Shown here: one piece after another, positions 60,601-64,000 of the stretch | Position numbering within the stretch: position 1 is the first letter of the stretch | Layout: the number at the start of each line of letters is the position of its first letter | DNA from: Serilophus lunatus | Lineage: Eukaryota > Chordata > Aves > Passeriformes > Eurylaimidae | Reading direction: 5' to 3' | DNA length: 64,000 nucleotides | NCBI GenBank assembly: GCA_013399895.1 | Contig: VXBA01001784.1 | Coordinates: forward strand, 62,001 to 126,000 | The notes under the pieces: generated by a model | The model's input: only the letters and a program-made list of their open reading frames with translations | The model's database searches: none | What the model was told of the DNA's origin: nothing | Position numbers and translations under genes: made by a program

Positions 60601-63508
60601 TTAAAAAAAAAAAAAAAAAATCACTACAATTCCAAACATTTATCAAGGAAAGCAACCTATCAGGGCAGATTCAATCGCATTTCTACCATTCATGCAGTGC
60701 TATGGCAAATGTACTCAGCATCTCCACAGCCTTACAAAATGCTGTTTCTGTATCAGAACTGTAATCCCCATTATGGTCCCACACTTCTGAATCCAACTTG
60801 AAAGACCATGTGCTGCAGACTTGGGAATTAGGAGAGATGTGCTGATGAGAAGTTTGCTATATGGTGTAAAGTTCTAAATAGTAATTTTACTTATTTCTGC
60901 CTATGACAGCAGCAGAAAATTCAAATATGCAACAGTAACTGTTAGCACAAGGTCTCACTTCAGCTTTTTCTGTATTTCATTTCTTTTATTGGAAGATAGC
61001 AGCAGACAGGGAGGAGGGGAGGGAGGGCTAGAGGTAAGAGACTATAAAGCAGAGTACTTTAAGAGCTTAGGTAGTGATCCTGGTGAAATGGGCTGACCAG
61101 TTTTAGGTATACTTTTGAGGTTATGCAGACAGGTACTATAATAAAACAGCCTTTTTCAAGGTTAACGCTGACGAGTTTTTAATGGTGGCCACTGTATACA
61201 CTACATCAAATTAGTCTTATAATGGAAATCAAACAATAGATACGTGCCACACAGGGGTTAGGAGAAACAGTAAATTACAATTCATTCTTTTAACTACCCC
61301 AGGAGATTTCCTGAGTTGGTCCTGAGGTAAAAAGGGACCCATAACACAATCACAGGCCTTCTGAACTTAAATACCAAAAACAAAAGCAGAAAGAAACGAG
61401 TTAGGACCATGCCTTCTATGTAATGAACCAGCCATCCCATGCTGCACACTTTCTGGCACAGATTTTTTGGAAAAATTCAGGAACAAGCTTTGAGTGATAC
61501 TAGCTGTAAACTAAGTAAATCTAAGTAACGCCTTTCTTTTCAATTCCCCAGGCCTCTAACTGTATAAAATAATTATAAAATATCTATACATTGTTATTGC
61601 CTCATACATAATTTTGGCATAATTTCTGAAGCATCACCCTCCACTCTCTGCTAATGTAGCCCACGAAAAACCATTACAGAATGCTGAACTTTCAAGTGGG
61701 CAGGACAATTAACAGCAACAAGCATATGAGTATAACAGCATGCATTCTCTACTGTAACCTAGAAATAAAAGGTCAGTCTAAAATTTATTCTGTCTTTTTA
61801 GTGCAAACTCCTCACTGAACCCTCCTTACCCATCAGCAACATGGGTGAAGTGAGCTGAGAGGTGTGTAACTCACTACCACCCCCTGACCCCACTCAGCTA
61901 ATTGGCAAGTTGGGTCTTGGGAGAAAGACAGAGGGAGTGCATGTTGTTTCTCTGCATGACTGATCACTTAGCTGGGAAAGAAGCTTAAAGAGGCAACAGC
62001 CCGGAGATATTGTGCTATCCTAGGCCTGACCCCATTAGAGAGGTCATGCAAGGAGAACAAGAAAGCAGCTTGGGCATTTTTAATACTTCAACATCCTAAA
62101 ATATGAGGGCCTCCAGCATTTCTTAGTGAATACAATGAATAAGTGGAACCTTAACAGTTCAAATATGTCTTGATAACTTATTCTCACACTCAAAGAACAC
62201 AGATACCTTGAATCTCACTTTTAAAAAGCACAAAGCTGAATGGGATTCACTGGCAGCTACTCACAGGAACTTAAATAGAAATAAATCAGTTCCTCTACTG
62301 GAGAAGAAAGTGCTAGAGAATGACCTATGTCAACTTACTCATCTGCCAACTCCATCTTTTCTCTGCTCAATTCTCTAATTTCTCTATTTCTTGCATGACT
62401 ACCTCTCACTAGGTGAAAGGGAGGAAAGAATCAGGCTAAGCTAAATTTGCAGAAAAAATGACACATAATCTAAGCTAAAATGACTGCTTGCTGCCTCAAT
62501 AGATGACAGAATAATGCATGAAACCTAGGGCCAGGTGGGAAATGTCATCTTTCCCCCTGAGTTCTGTACCCAGATAAACAGTTTGCAGATGTGGCTGCTT
62601 CACACACAGCTGATGCCAGGAGACCAAGATGTATGAGAGTCATTAAAGACTGAGGAGTACAAAAGAAGCCAAAATAATGAGTAAATAAAGAAAGAAGGAG
62701 AGAGAGGAAATGAGACAGACTATGAAAATTTGGGAAAGTCGGAGAAAGTGTCTGTCTTTTTCTACTTGGAAAAAGATAGTAAAAAAGAAAAAGCTAAAGG
62801 GATGAAAAACTATTTAAAAATCCATCTGACAAAAAGAGCACTATGGACAAGATGCACAAGGGATTAAGGGAAAAATACAGCATGAGAAGGGAAAAGGGAA
62901 CCATCGACAAGAATAAAGGAACAATGTAATAAATTTGCTGTGTGCAAACTTTTCCTTTTATGATGTTACATAACTAAGGATTCACAGGCAATTTTACTGT
63001 GGTAAGCACATTACACAAATTTGGAGCTTTATGCTACTCTGGCTCAGCTACTGTCATCACTTTCACAGCAAAGCGAAGAACATGAACCCCTAAAAACTGA
63101 AGTGACATCAAAAATAATGCTAGTTCTATGGCAGTTGGCATATTGCACATTAGATTGATTATTCACAAAAGGTCTCTTTCTTTCCTCATATCCTCTTCAA
63201 GACAAAACTGGAATATTGGTTTGACTTATGTTTGGGGAGTTTTGCAGAGTGGCAGATTTCTCTGTAAGTCAATCTGCCATATTTAAACGGCAAAAGTTGT
63301 AGCATAAGTGTTCTCAGAATAGAATTCTGTCTTCCCTTATACCACCTCAGCAAGTCAAAGCAATTTACCTCTTCGGATTCCCCCCCATCCAAAGGAATCC
63401 AGGCCAATCTGTAAAAAGCAATATCTGATGAGATGGGCTTCCAGCTGACCCTGAAACTGTCTGTTGATGCTTCATCAATTTCCAAATGCTGGGGAGCTGG
63501 AACTCTTT
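299..63508 (-). CDS. COL14A1: COL14A1, collagen alpha-1(XIV) chain, 3' part of the gene (33 coding exons; 5' end outside the window)
   Basis: This is the C-terminal roughly 1,257 residues of collagen XIV, a homotrimeric FACIT collagen that sits on fibril surfaces in the extracellular matrix and links fibrils to proteoglycans. Domain order seen: four FN3 domains with a Thr-rich linker after the first, a Pro/Thr linker, a VWA domain, a TSPN domain, COL2, NC2, COL1 and NC1. The order and wording match remembered vertebrate collagen XIV, for example [36 protein letters not shown] and YCDPSSC. COL12A1 has the same plan but differs clearly at these places and in its C-terminus. Every junction keeps frame and all introns are GT-AG except intron 29 (GC-AG). 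Chicken and human chains are, from memory, 1,888 and 1,796 residues, so roughly 600 N-terminal residues lie past base 64000. No frameshift or premature stop was found, so the gene looks intact here. Confidence 0.96.
619..1964 (-). other. COL14A1: Intron 32
   Basis: The 1.3-kb intron between the two NC1 exons has GT at 1964-1963 and AG at 620-619. A short (TA)n tract lies near 744-753. I saw no convincing alternative coding exon and no recognisable repeat. Confidence 0.75.
1965..2120 (-). CDS. COL14A1: COL14A1 exon 32: end of COL1 and CX4C start of NC1
   Basis: The exon has 156 nt, phase 1 in and phase 1 out. It encodes Gly-X-Y repeats with the imperfection GESRTG, ends the helix at GPPG, and continues into [13 protein letters not shown]. 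The two cysteines spaced CX4C at the COL1/NC1 border are the FACIT hallmark involved in interchain disulfides. The acceptor is tatgcag and the donor gtgagt. Confidence 0.95.
2121..3034 (-). other. COL14A1: Intron 31
   Basis: A 0.9-kb intron with canonical GT-AG ends. No repeat, RNA or conserved-looking coding segment was noticed. Confidence 0.7.
3035..3112 (-). CDS. COL14A1: COL14A1 exon 31: COL1 triple helix
   Basis: The exon has 78 nt, phase 1 to phase 1, and encodes [20 protein letters not shown] followed by PPGST. The GVGTQG step is an imperfection in the Gly-X-Y register, as expected for FACIT COL1. The acceptor is ccttag and the donor gtaaaa. Confidence 0.94.
3113..10301 (-). other. 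COL14A1: Intron 30, largest intron (7.2 kb)
   Basis: This intron contains a 3' CR1 LINE fragment (about 8570-9318). A short G-run lies near 4655-4670 and an A/T-rich stretch with an imperfect direct repeat (AATTAAAATAGAGAT-like) near 6645-6690. I saw no gene in the rest; short open frames here have no recognisable similarity. Confidence 0.7.
8570..9318 (+). mobile_element. CR1 LINE, 3'-terminal fragment
   Basis: The plus strand reads as the end of CR1 ORF2 (reverse transcriptase C-terminus). Diagnostic pieces are [28 protein letters not shown] and [15 protein letters not shown], followed by the CR1 3' UTR-like text ending at GATTCTGTGA. The frame is broken after about 8888 and the 5' part is absent, as usual for truncated CR1 copies. 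It lies in intron 30, antisense to COL14A1. Confidence 0.93.
10302..10490 (-). CDS. COL14A1: COL14A1 exon 30: end of NC2 and first part of COL1
   Basis: The exon has 189 nt, phase 1 to phase 1. It encodes [20 protein letters not shown] as the rest of NC2, then 13 uninterrupted Gly-X-Y triplets beginning [13 protein letters not shown] and ending GRPGER. The acceptor is cctaacag and the donor gtaggc. The first Gly codon is completed by the last base of exon 29. Confidence 0.95.
10491..11002 (-). other. COL14A1: Intron 29, GC-AG class
   Basis: A 0.5-kb intron whose 5' splice site is GCAAGT (11002-10997) after CAGG; the acceptor is cctaacag. Frame and homology require this junction. No GT nearby restores the reading. 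Confidence 0.85.
11003..11069 (-). CDS. COL14A1: COL14A1 exon 29: COL2/NC2 border
   Basis: The exon has 67 nt, phase 0 in and phase 1 out. It encodes [20 protein letters not shown] and then IQ, part of the NC2 segment between the two helices, with its conserved single Cys. The last residue of exon 28 (Arg) plus GD makes an RGD at the helix end, which I also remember in mammalian collagen XIV and collagen XII. The donor is GC (see intron 29). Confidence 0.94.
11070..11510 (-). other. COL14A1: Intron 28
   Basis: A 441-nt intron with GT-AG ends. Nothing else was recognised. Confidence 0.7.
11511..11546 (-). CDS. COL14A1: COL14A1 exon 28: COL2, 36 nt
   Basis: Encodes [12 protein letters not shown], four whole triplets, phase 0 to phase 0. 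The acceptor is ccatag and the donor gtaagt. This is the shortest coding exon in the window. Confidence 0.93.
11547..13479 (-). other. COL14A1: Intron 27
   Basis: A 1.9-kb, A/T-rich intron. No repeat family was recognised. Open frames here show no family resemblance. Confidence 0.65.
13480..13551 (-). CDS. COL14A1: COL14A1 exon 27: COL2, 72 nt
   Basis: Encodes eight Gly-X-Y triplets beginning [13 protein letters not shown] and ending GDVGAP. Phase 0 to phase 0, acceptor atatag, donor gtgagt. Confidence 0.94.
13552..14411 (-). other. COL14A1: Intron 26
   Basis: A 0.86-kb intron with no recognisable element. Confidence 0.65.
14412..14465 (-). CDS. COL14A1: COL14A1 exon 26: COL2, 54 nt
   Basis: Encodes [18 protein letters not shown], six whole triplets, phase 0 to phase 0. 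The acceptor is ttatag and the donor gtgagt. Confidence 0.95.
14540..14637. repeat. T-rich low-complexity tract
   Basis: On the plus strand this is mostly T with TTTG interspersions, then a run of C/T and 14 T. On the transcript it is A-rich and sits about 75 nt upstream of the exon 26 acceptor. Such homopolymer tracts are prone to length variation and assembly error. Confidence 0.8.
17905..18265 (+). mobile_element. LTR-like segment (possible solitary LTR), boundaries uncertain
   Basis: The segment is locally GC-rich within A/T-rich intron. It has a TATA-like GTATTTAAG near 18110, an AATAAAG polyadenylation-type signal at 18191, and a following R/U5-like stretch, the spacing expected of a retroviral-type LTR on the plus strand. 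I cannot name the family and found no clear TG...CA ends or target-site duplication. Absence of coding sequence on either side would fit a solo LTR. An unrelated regulatory-looking island is the alternative. Confidence 0.4.
21099..21152 (-). CDS. COL14A1: COL14A1 exon 25: COL2, 54 nt
   Basis: Encodes [18 protein letters not shown], six triplets, phase 0 to phase 0. The acceptor is tgcatag-like (atgcatag) and the donor gtaagg. Confidence 0.95.
21153..21601 (-). other. COL14A1: Intron 24
   Basis: A 449-nt intron with canonical ends. Nothing else was recognised. Confidence 0.65.
21602..21655 (-). CDS. COL14A1: COL14A1 exon 24: COL2, 54 nt
   Basis: Encodes [18 protein letters not shown], six triplets, phase 0 to phase 0. 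The acceptor is tttgcag and the donor gtattc. Confidence 0.95.
21656..22858 (-). other. COL14A1: Intron 23
   Basis: A 1.2-kb A/T-rich intron. No repeat family or gene was recognised. Confidence 0.65.
22859..22954 (-). CDS. COL14A1: COL14A1 exon 23: COL2 with helix imperfection, 96 nt
   Basis: Encodes 32 residues beginning [13 protein letters not shown] and ending [11 protein letters not shown]. The GLSIQG step breaks the Gly-X-Y register; the same imperfection is present in remembered collagen XIV and (as GLSIPG) in collagen XII. Phase 0 to phase 0, acceptor cttcag, donor gtgaga. Confidence 0.95.
22955..23355 (-). other. COL14A1: Intron 22
   Basis: A 401-nt intron. A plus-strand open frame runs through it without any recognisable protein family. 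Nothing else was seen. Confidence 0.65.
23356..23409 (-). CDS. COL14A1: COL14A1 exon 22: COL2, 54 nt, with RGD
   Basis: Encodes [18 protein letters not shown], six triplets, phase 0 to phase 0. It carries an RGD tripeptide spanning two triplets; as I remember it, the human exon has QQGEP at this place. The acceptor is tttacag and the donor gtactt. Confidence 0.95.
23763..24370 (+). mobile_element. CR1 LINE, 3'-terminal fragment
   Basis: The plus strand encodes [20 protein letters not shown] and other pieces of the end of CR1 ORF2. It ends with the typical CR1 3' region (CATCCCTGGAGGTATTTAC, then TTTTCCAACCTAAAC, then TTCTGTGATTCT). The copy is 5'-truncated and has stops and frame breaks. It is antisense to COL14A1. 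Confidence 0.92.
26026..26055. repeat. 15-bp tandem duplication (ATGGAAGCCTTTTAT x2)
   Basis: Two perfect adjacent copies of ATGGAAGCCTTTTAT. The following TTGGAGTCTTTTT-like text suggests a third decayed unit. No function is evident. Confidence 0.85.
28178..28264 (-). CDS. COL14A1: COL14A1 exon 21: Cys-rich hinge and start of COL2
   Basis: The exon has 87 nt, phase 0 to phase 0. It encodes [20 protein letters not shown], with three cysteines, followed by GPLGPPGPP, the first triplets of the COL2 helix. The acceptor is ccttag and the donor gtaagg. The acceptor side of the intron carries the 43-bp duplication. Confidence 0.95.
28265..28568 (-). other. COL14A1: Intron 20 (304 nt)
   Basis: A short intron that contains a perfect 43-bp tandem duplication near its 3' end. 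On the transcript each copy has a TTCTAAC branch-point-like motif. Confidence 0.8.
28295..28381. repeat. 43-bp perfect tandem duplication
   Basis: Copies at 28295-28337 and 28338-28380 are identical, and the match runs one base further. Each copy contains an 8-bp inverted repeat (TTGTTAGA / TCTAACAA). On the minus strand it contains TTCTAAC, which resembles a splice branch site. Confidence 0.95.
28569..28646 (-). CDS. COL14A1: COL14A1 exon 20: end of TSPN domain
   Basis: The exon has 78 nt, phase 0 to phase 0. It encodes [20 protein letters not shown] then CELPGL; the IVC and KCC cysteines are typical of the TSPN C-terminus in FACIT collagens. The acceptor is gaaacag. A second in-frame AG (ctgcag) lies 6 nt inside, so a two-residue-shorter variant (NAGNAG-like) cannot be excluded. 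The donor is gtaaga. Confidence 0.93.
28647..32606 (-). other. COL14A1: Intron 19 (4 kb)
   Basis: A/T-rich intron. A slightly GC-richer patch at about 29870-30180 includes a small self-complementary TGCGCTTGCGCA. I recognised no repeat family, gene or RNA. Confidence 0.6.
32607..32765 (-). CDS. COL14A1: COL14A1 exon 19: TSPN domain
   Basis: The exon has 159 nt, phase 0 to phase 0. It encodes [20 protein letters not shown], then an N-linked glycosylation sequon (NISS), then [14 protein letters not shown]. The Cys in IDCKQV is conserved in the TSPN fold. The acceptor is ttgctcag and the donor gtgagt. Confidence 0.96.
32912..32962 (+). mobile_element. CR1 3' tail remnant
   Basis: The segment reads CCTAGATGACCTCTAGAGG, then TCCCTTTAAACCTGAACTATTCTATGATTCTA-like text, matching the last about 50 bases of CR1 elements with the ATTCTATGATTCT 3' end. 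It is very short and antisense to the gene. Confidence 0.75.
33866..33972. repeat. G/T-rich low-complexity tract
   Basis: The plus strand is almost only T and G, with TTTTG and GGTT units including (GGTT)n. The transcript strand is therefore A/C-rich. It is probably a simple-repeat tract. Confidence 0.8.
34505..34614 (-). CDS. COL14A1: COL14A1 exon 18: TSPN domain
   Basis: The exon has 110 nt, phase 1 in (an Asn codon split A|AT) and phase 0 out. It encodes [20 protein letters not shown] then [16 protein letters not shown]. The acceptor is catacag and the donor gttagt. Confidence 0.95.
34615..35462 (-). other. COL14A1: Intron 17
   Basis: A 0.85-kb intron. No element was recognised. Confidence 0.65.
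35463..35605 (-). CDS. COL14A1: COL14A1 exon 17: TSPN domain
   Basis: The exon has 143 nt, phase 2 in and phase 1 out. It encodes [34 protein letters not shown] and then LVGVILD, the core beta strands of the TSPN domain. The acceptor is tcttacag and the donor gtaggt after an A. Confidence 0.96.
35606..37865 (-). other. COL14A1: Intron 16
   Basis: A 2.3-kb intron. A short A-run lies at about 36900-36911. No repeat family or gene was recognised. Confidence 0.65.
37866..38004 (-). CDS. COL14A1: COL14A1 exon 16: start of TSPN domain
   Basis: The exon has 139 nt, phase 1 in and phase 2 out. It encodes [20 protein letters not shown], then [20 protein letters not shown] and VSQPT. The donor is AA|GTATGT, so the split codon becomes Lys before YLHPEG. 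The acceptor is cttccag. Confidence 0.95.
38005..38208 (-). other. COL14A1: Intron 15 (204 nt)
   Basis: The shortest intron in the window. Nothing was noted. Confidence 0.7.
38209..38247 (-). CDS. COL14A1: COL14A1 exon 15: VWA-TSPN connector, 39 nt
   Basis: Encodes [12 protein letters not shown], with the flanking split codons giving Thr before it and Gly after it. The Cys probably pairs with the Cys at the VWA end (TFVCETASA). The acceptor is ttttccag-like (ctggaaaa on the plus strand) and the donor gtatgg. Confidence 0.93.
38248..39761 (-). other. COL14A1: Intron 14
   Basis: A 1.5-kb A/T-rich intron. A minus-strand open frame at 38301-38501 shows no family resemblance. Nothing else was recognised. 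Confidence 0.6.
39762..39926 (-). CDS. COL14A1: COL14A1 exon 14: C-terminal part of VWA
   Basis: The exon has 165 nt, phase 1 to phase 1. It encodes [20 protein letters not shown], then [20 protein letters not shown] and [14 protein letters not shown], the last strands and helix of the VWA fold. The acceptor is ttttacag and the donor GTTAGC after A, an unusual but plausible GT site. Confidence 0.96.
39927..42333 (-). other. COL14A1: Intron 13
   Basis: A 2.4-kb intron with a CR1 fragment at about 40983-41652. A minus-strand open frame at 40567-40818 lies just upstream of the CR1 on the plus strand; I cannot identify it. Confidence 0.65.
40983..41652 (+). mobile_element. CR1 LINE, 3'-terminal fragment
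   Basis: The plus strand carries CR1 ORF2 C-terminal text ([35 protein letters not shown]) and the 3' untranslated part, ending TTTCCAACCTTGTTTATTCTG. It is 5'-truncated with frame breaks and antisense to COL14A1. Confidence 0.93.
42334..42477 (-). CDS. COL14A1: COL14A1 exon 13: VWA core
   Basis: The exon has 144 nt, phase 1 to phase 1. It encodes [40 protein letters not shown] and SREMQLD. The Asp in [10 protein letters not shown] is the third MIDAS element. The acceptor is gtttcag and the donor gtaaaa. Confidence 0.96.
42478..44030 (-). other. COL14A1: Intron 12
   Basis: A 1.55-kb intron, a third of which is a solo LTR (42733 to about 43302). A pyrimidine-rich stretch lies near 43650-43810 on the plus strand. 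Confidence 0.65.
42733..43302 (+). mobile_element. Solo LTR of an avian ERVL-type endogenous retrovirus
   Basis: It starts TGTTCTGGTTTCAGCTGGG and continues with a text I recognise from a very common bird LTR (GTATAGTGCTGTGTTTTGG, GACAGCTGACCTGAATGGGC). Later come an ATTAAA signal near 43182 and the 3' segment ending GCTGCCGGCTGG. The expected terminal GGTTAAACCACGACA-like end is degraded. No internal retroviral genes flank it, so it is a solo LTR. It is antisense to COL14A1. Confidence 0.8.
44031..44154 (-). CDS. COL14A1: COL14A1 exon 12: VWA
   Basis: The exon has 124 nt, phase 0 in and phase 1 out. It encodes [35 protein letters not shown] and GGNTKT. The Thr in GGNTKTG is the second MIDAS element. 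The acceptor is atgcacag and the donor gtgaga. Confidence 0.96.
44155..45354 (-). other. COL14A1: Intron 11
   Basis: A 1.2-kb A/T-rich intron. Nothing was recognised. Confidence 0.65.
45355..45494 (-). CDS. COL14A1: COL14A1 exon 11: start of VWA domain
   Basis: The exon has 140 nt, phase 1 in and phase 0 out. It encodes [40 protein letters not shown] and GPEGTQ. DGSWS is the DxSxS MIDAS motif, so with exons 12 and 13 the metal site is complete. The acceptor is ttctcag and the donor gtaatc. Confidence 0.97.
45495..46797 (-). other. COL14A1: Intron 10
   Basis: A 1.3-kb intron. A plus-strand open frame (46039-46383) has no recognisable family. No repeat was identified. Confidence 0.6.
46798..46872 (-). 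CDS. COL14A1: COL14A1 exon 10: Pro/Thr-rich linker
   Basis: The exon has 75 nt, phase 1 to phase 1. It encodes [20 protein letters not shown] then PAKE, joining the last FN3 domain to the VWA domain. It is likely extended and O-glycosylated. The repeated GGTGGT-type plus-strand text makes it a fast-length-changing candidate. The acceptor is ttctccag and the donor gtaagt. Confidence 0.94.
46873..49109 (-). other. COL14A1: Intron 9
   Basis: A 2.2-kb intron with a 13-bp-stem inverted repeat at 46977-47006. Plus-strand open frames near 47029-47280 and 47865-48113 do not resemble known proteins. Confidence 0.6.
46977..47006. repeat. Perfect inverted repeat, 13-bp stem, 4-nt loop
   Basis: The arms TAGTTATGTAATT and AATTACATAACTA are exact reverse complements separated by GGAG. 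It lies about 105 nt upstream of the exon 10 acceptor on the transcript. Confidence 0.93.
49110..49256 (-). CDS. COL14A1: COL14A1 exon 9: second half of the last FN3 domain
   Basis: The exon has 147 nt, phase 1 to phase 1. It encodes [40 protein letters not shown] and AVSIMETT. The PGTKYKISV strand is the FN3 tyrosine-corner region. The acceptor is tttctag and the donor gtgagt. Confidence 0.95.
49257..51102 (-). other. COL14A1: Intron 8
   Basis: A 1.85-kb A/T-rich intron. No element was recognised. Confidence 0.65.
51103..51219 (-). CDS. COL14A1: COL14A1 exon 8: first half of the last FN3 domain
   Basis: The exon has 117 nt, phase 1 to phase 1. It encodes [20 protein letters not shown], then [18 protein letters not shown]. 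The Trp and the AYRVV strand are FN3 core features. The acceptor is attttcag and the donor gtaagt. Confidence 0.95.
51220..51855 (-). other. COL14A1: Intron 7
   Basis: A 0.64-kb A/T-rich intron. Nothing was recognised. Confidence 0.65.
51856..52005 (-). CDS. COL14A1: COL14A1 exon 7: second half of FN3
   Basis: The exon has 150 nt, phase 1 to phase 1. It encodes [40 protein letters not shown] and DALTGVAKT. The acceptor is ttttgcag and the donor gtaaga. Confidence 0.95.
52006..53324 (-). other. COL14A1: Intron 6
   Basis: A 1.3-kb intron with a CR1 3' fragment at about 52950-53180 and a poly-T tract at about 52107-52119 on the plus strand. Confidence 0.65.
52950..53180 (+). mobile_element. 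CR1 3' UTR fragment
   Basis: The plus strand runs from ATTAGATATTAGGAAAGAC through CATCCTTGGAGATATC to CCAGATGATCTCCAAAGGTC and CCAACCTGCATCATTCTGTGA, the last part of a CR1 element. It is antisense to COL14A1. Confidence 0.85.
53325..53447 (-). CDS. COL14A1: COL14A1 exon 6: first half of FN3
   Basis: The exon has 123 nt, phase 1 to phase 1. It encodes [20 protein letters not shown], then [20 protein letters not shown]. The APxNLxV start, core Trp and GYRVVY strand are typical FN3. The acceptor is ccttttag and the donor gtgagt. Confidence 0.96.
53448..54465 (-). other. COL14A1: Intron 5
   Basis: A 1.0-kb A/T-rich intron with a poly-T tract near 53700-53717 on the plus strand. Nothing else was recognised. 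Confidence 0.65.
54466..54595 (-). CDS. COL14A1: COL14A1 exon 5: second half of FN3
   Basis: The exon has 130 nt, phase 0 in and phase 1 out. It encodes [40 protein letters not shown] and GKT. The acceptor reads cccttgag (G at -3), preceded by a good pyrimidine tract; it is a slightly atypical 3' splice site. The donor is gtaagt. Confidence 0.93.
54596..58101 (-). other. COL14A1: Intron 4 (3.5 kb)
   Basis: A/T-rich intron. A short direct repeat (CAGTCCAATGTTTCCAGCAC-like) lies near 55490-55525. No gene or repeat family was identified. Confidence 0.6.
58102..58232 (-). CDS. COL14A1: COL14A1 exon 4: first half of FN3
   Basis: The exon has 131 nt, phase 1 in and phase 0 out. It encodes [40 protein letters not shown] and EEA. 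The core Trp and QFRVTY strand mark FN3. The acceptor is tcgaacag and the donor gtaaga. Confidence 0.95.
58233..59000 (-). other. COL14A1: Intron 3
   Basis: A 0.77-kb intron with a small duplicated hairpin at 58365-58401. A GC-richer patch lies at about 58770-58960 next to the exon 3 donor, with no feature recognised in it. Confidence 0.65.
58365..58401. repeat. 13-bp tandem duplication overlapping a perfect 11-bp inverted repeat
   Basis: ACTATATGGGTAA occurs twice in a row (58365-58377, 58378-58390). The second copy pairs with the following ACCCATATAGT across a 2-nt spacer to form a hairpin or cruciform arm. Confidence 0.93.
59001..59072 (-). CDS. COL14A1: COL14A1 exon 3: Thr-rich linker
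   Basis: The exon has 72 nt, phase 1 to phase 1. It encodes [20 protein letters not shown] then PITA, a mucin-like segment between two FN3 domains and a likely site of O-glycosylation. Because it is in the same phase at both ends it could be skipped without frameshift. The acceptor is tttttcag and the donor gtaagc. Confidence 0.94.
59073..60229 (-). other. COL14A1: Intron 2
   Basis: A 1.16-kb A/T-rich intron. Nothing was recognised. Confidence 0.65.
60230..60362 (-). CDS. COL14A1: COL14A1 exon 2: second half of FN3
   Basis: The exon has 133 nt, phase 0 in and phase 1 out. It encodes [40 protein letters not shown] and [19 protein letters not shown] is the FN3 E-F region. The acceptor is gttacttag and the donor gtaaga. 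Confidence 0.95.
60363..63368 (-). other. COL14A1: Intron 1 of this window (3 kb)
   Basis: It has a poly-A run of about 20 at 60601-60620 and purine-rich stretches near 61005-61030 and 62690-62715 on the plus strand. No gene or repeat family was recognised. Confidence 0.65.
60601..60620. repeat. Poly-A run
   Basis: About 20 consecutive A on the plus strand. No LINE or SINE body that would make it a retroposon tail was recognised upstream. Confidence 0.9.
63369..63508 (-). CDS. COL14A1: COL14A1 exon 1 of this window: first half of FN3
   Basis: The exon has 140 nt, phase 1 in and phase 0 out. It encodes [20 protein letters not shown], then [20 protein letters not shown] and [15 protein letters not shown], the core Trp and the FYRLAW strand fit FN3. 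The acceptor is ttttgcag and the donor gtaaat. Upstream exons lie beyond the window. Confidence 0.95.
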
Positions 63509-64000
63509 CTGCAAAATATTATACAAAAGAAAAGCGAGAGTAAATTATTTTCTGAGTCTTCCATAGATAGCAATGTCAGGCACATGCCATTTCACTTCCA
63601 GTTTGTTAATACAACATAGGAAGTAGACTGTGTTATCTGTCCTAATTGGACAAGCTTCCTTGACCTCTGTCCACTACAGGAGCTGTGTGCAGCCCTCAGT
63701 CTGTCTCCTTTGCTCTTTTTTTCTGCCTCAAATCAAAGTCCCAATCTCTGCCCTTTCCAGACTATGTGTGCATTTCCATTTGCCCTTTGCACGTGTAAGT
63801 ATCAGCCTCTTGTTCTGTACTTGTAGAGTCTCCCTTCCTCTTTCACCTCATCTGTTTCCCCCCTCAAAGTCTTTATCTTCCCATTGTTATGTTGGAAAGC
63901 ACTATTACATGTCTTCAGCTGTTTGTTTAGTGCAGAACTACAGTGGTAGAAATTATAAATGTGGTAAACAAACGACAAGAACTTTAAATGTCTTATATTT
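63509..64000 (-). other. COL14A1: Partial upstream intron
   Basis: The last 492 nt of the window are the 3' part of the preceding intron. They are pyrimidine-rich on the plus strand around 63640-63880. No exon was recognised. Confidence 0.6.

Noticed and set aside
299..63508. COL12A1 as the gene identity
   Set aside because: Same domain plan, but exon texts ([29 protein letters not shown]) and the C-terminus match collagen XIV rather than XII, which as I recall ends with YCDSSQC and has no such tail.
1..64000. CRISPR array, tRNA/rRNA genes, bacterial or phage systems
   Set aside because: There are no regular spacer repeats and no tRNA-like cloverleaf noticed. The whole window is intron-exon sequence of one vertebrate gene.

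Overview
The window is avian nuclear DNA. It holds the 3' two thirds of a single split gene on the minus strand, COL14A1, which encodes the collagen alpha-1(XIV) chain (undulin), a FACIT extracellular-matrix collagen. A bird is indicated by several 3'-truncated CR1 LINEs and by a solo LTR of a type I recognise as common in neoavian genomes, and by close similarity to chicken collagen XIV as I remember it. The species cannot be named from the sequence.

I traced 33 coding exons from 63508 down to the stop codon at 299-301. All junctions are in frame: 3,776 coding bases, 1,257 complete codons plus the tail of a split first codon, then TGA. The 5' part of the gene (promoter, signal peptide, first FN3, first VWA and early FN3 repeats) lies beyond base 64000. 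Exon numbers below count within this window only.

Layout in transcript order: exons 1-2, an FN3 domain; exon 3, a Thr-rich linker; exons 4-9, three more FN3 domains, two exons each; exon 10, a Pro/Thr-rich linker; exons 11-14, a von Willebrand A domain with a complete MIDAS; exons 15-20, the thrombospondin-N/laminin-G-like (TSPN) domain; exons 21-29, the COL2 triple helix; exons 29-30, the NC2 non-collagenous segment with a conserved Cys; exons 30-32, the COL1 triple helix; exons 32-33, the NC1 tail, which is long and basic. COL2 exons are mostly 36/54/72/96 nt and start with whole Gly codons; COL1 junctions split a Gly codon after its first G.

The rest is intron. It contains three long and two short CR1 fragments, one clear solo ERVL-type LTR, one weaker LTR-like segment, simple-sequence tracts and a few small tandem or inverted repeats. 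All oriented repeats that I recognise lie on the plus strand, antisense to COL14A1. I found no other gene, RNA gene, CRISPR array or novel system. The points most worth a second look are a GC-AG intron, a 43-bp duplication that doubles a branch-point-like motif, the long basic NC1 tail with its weak acceptor, and an extra RGD in COL2.
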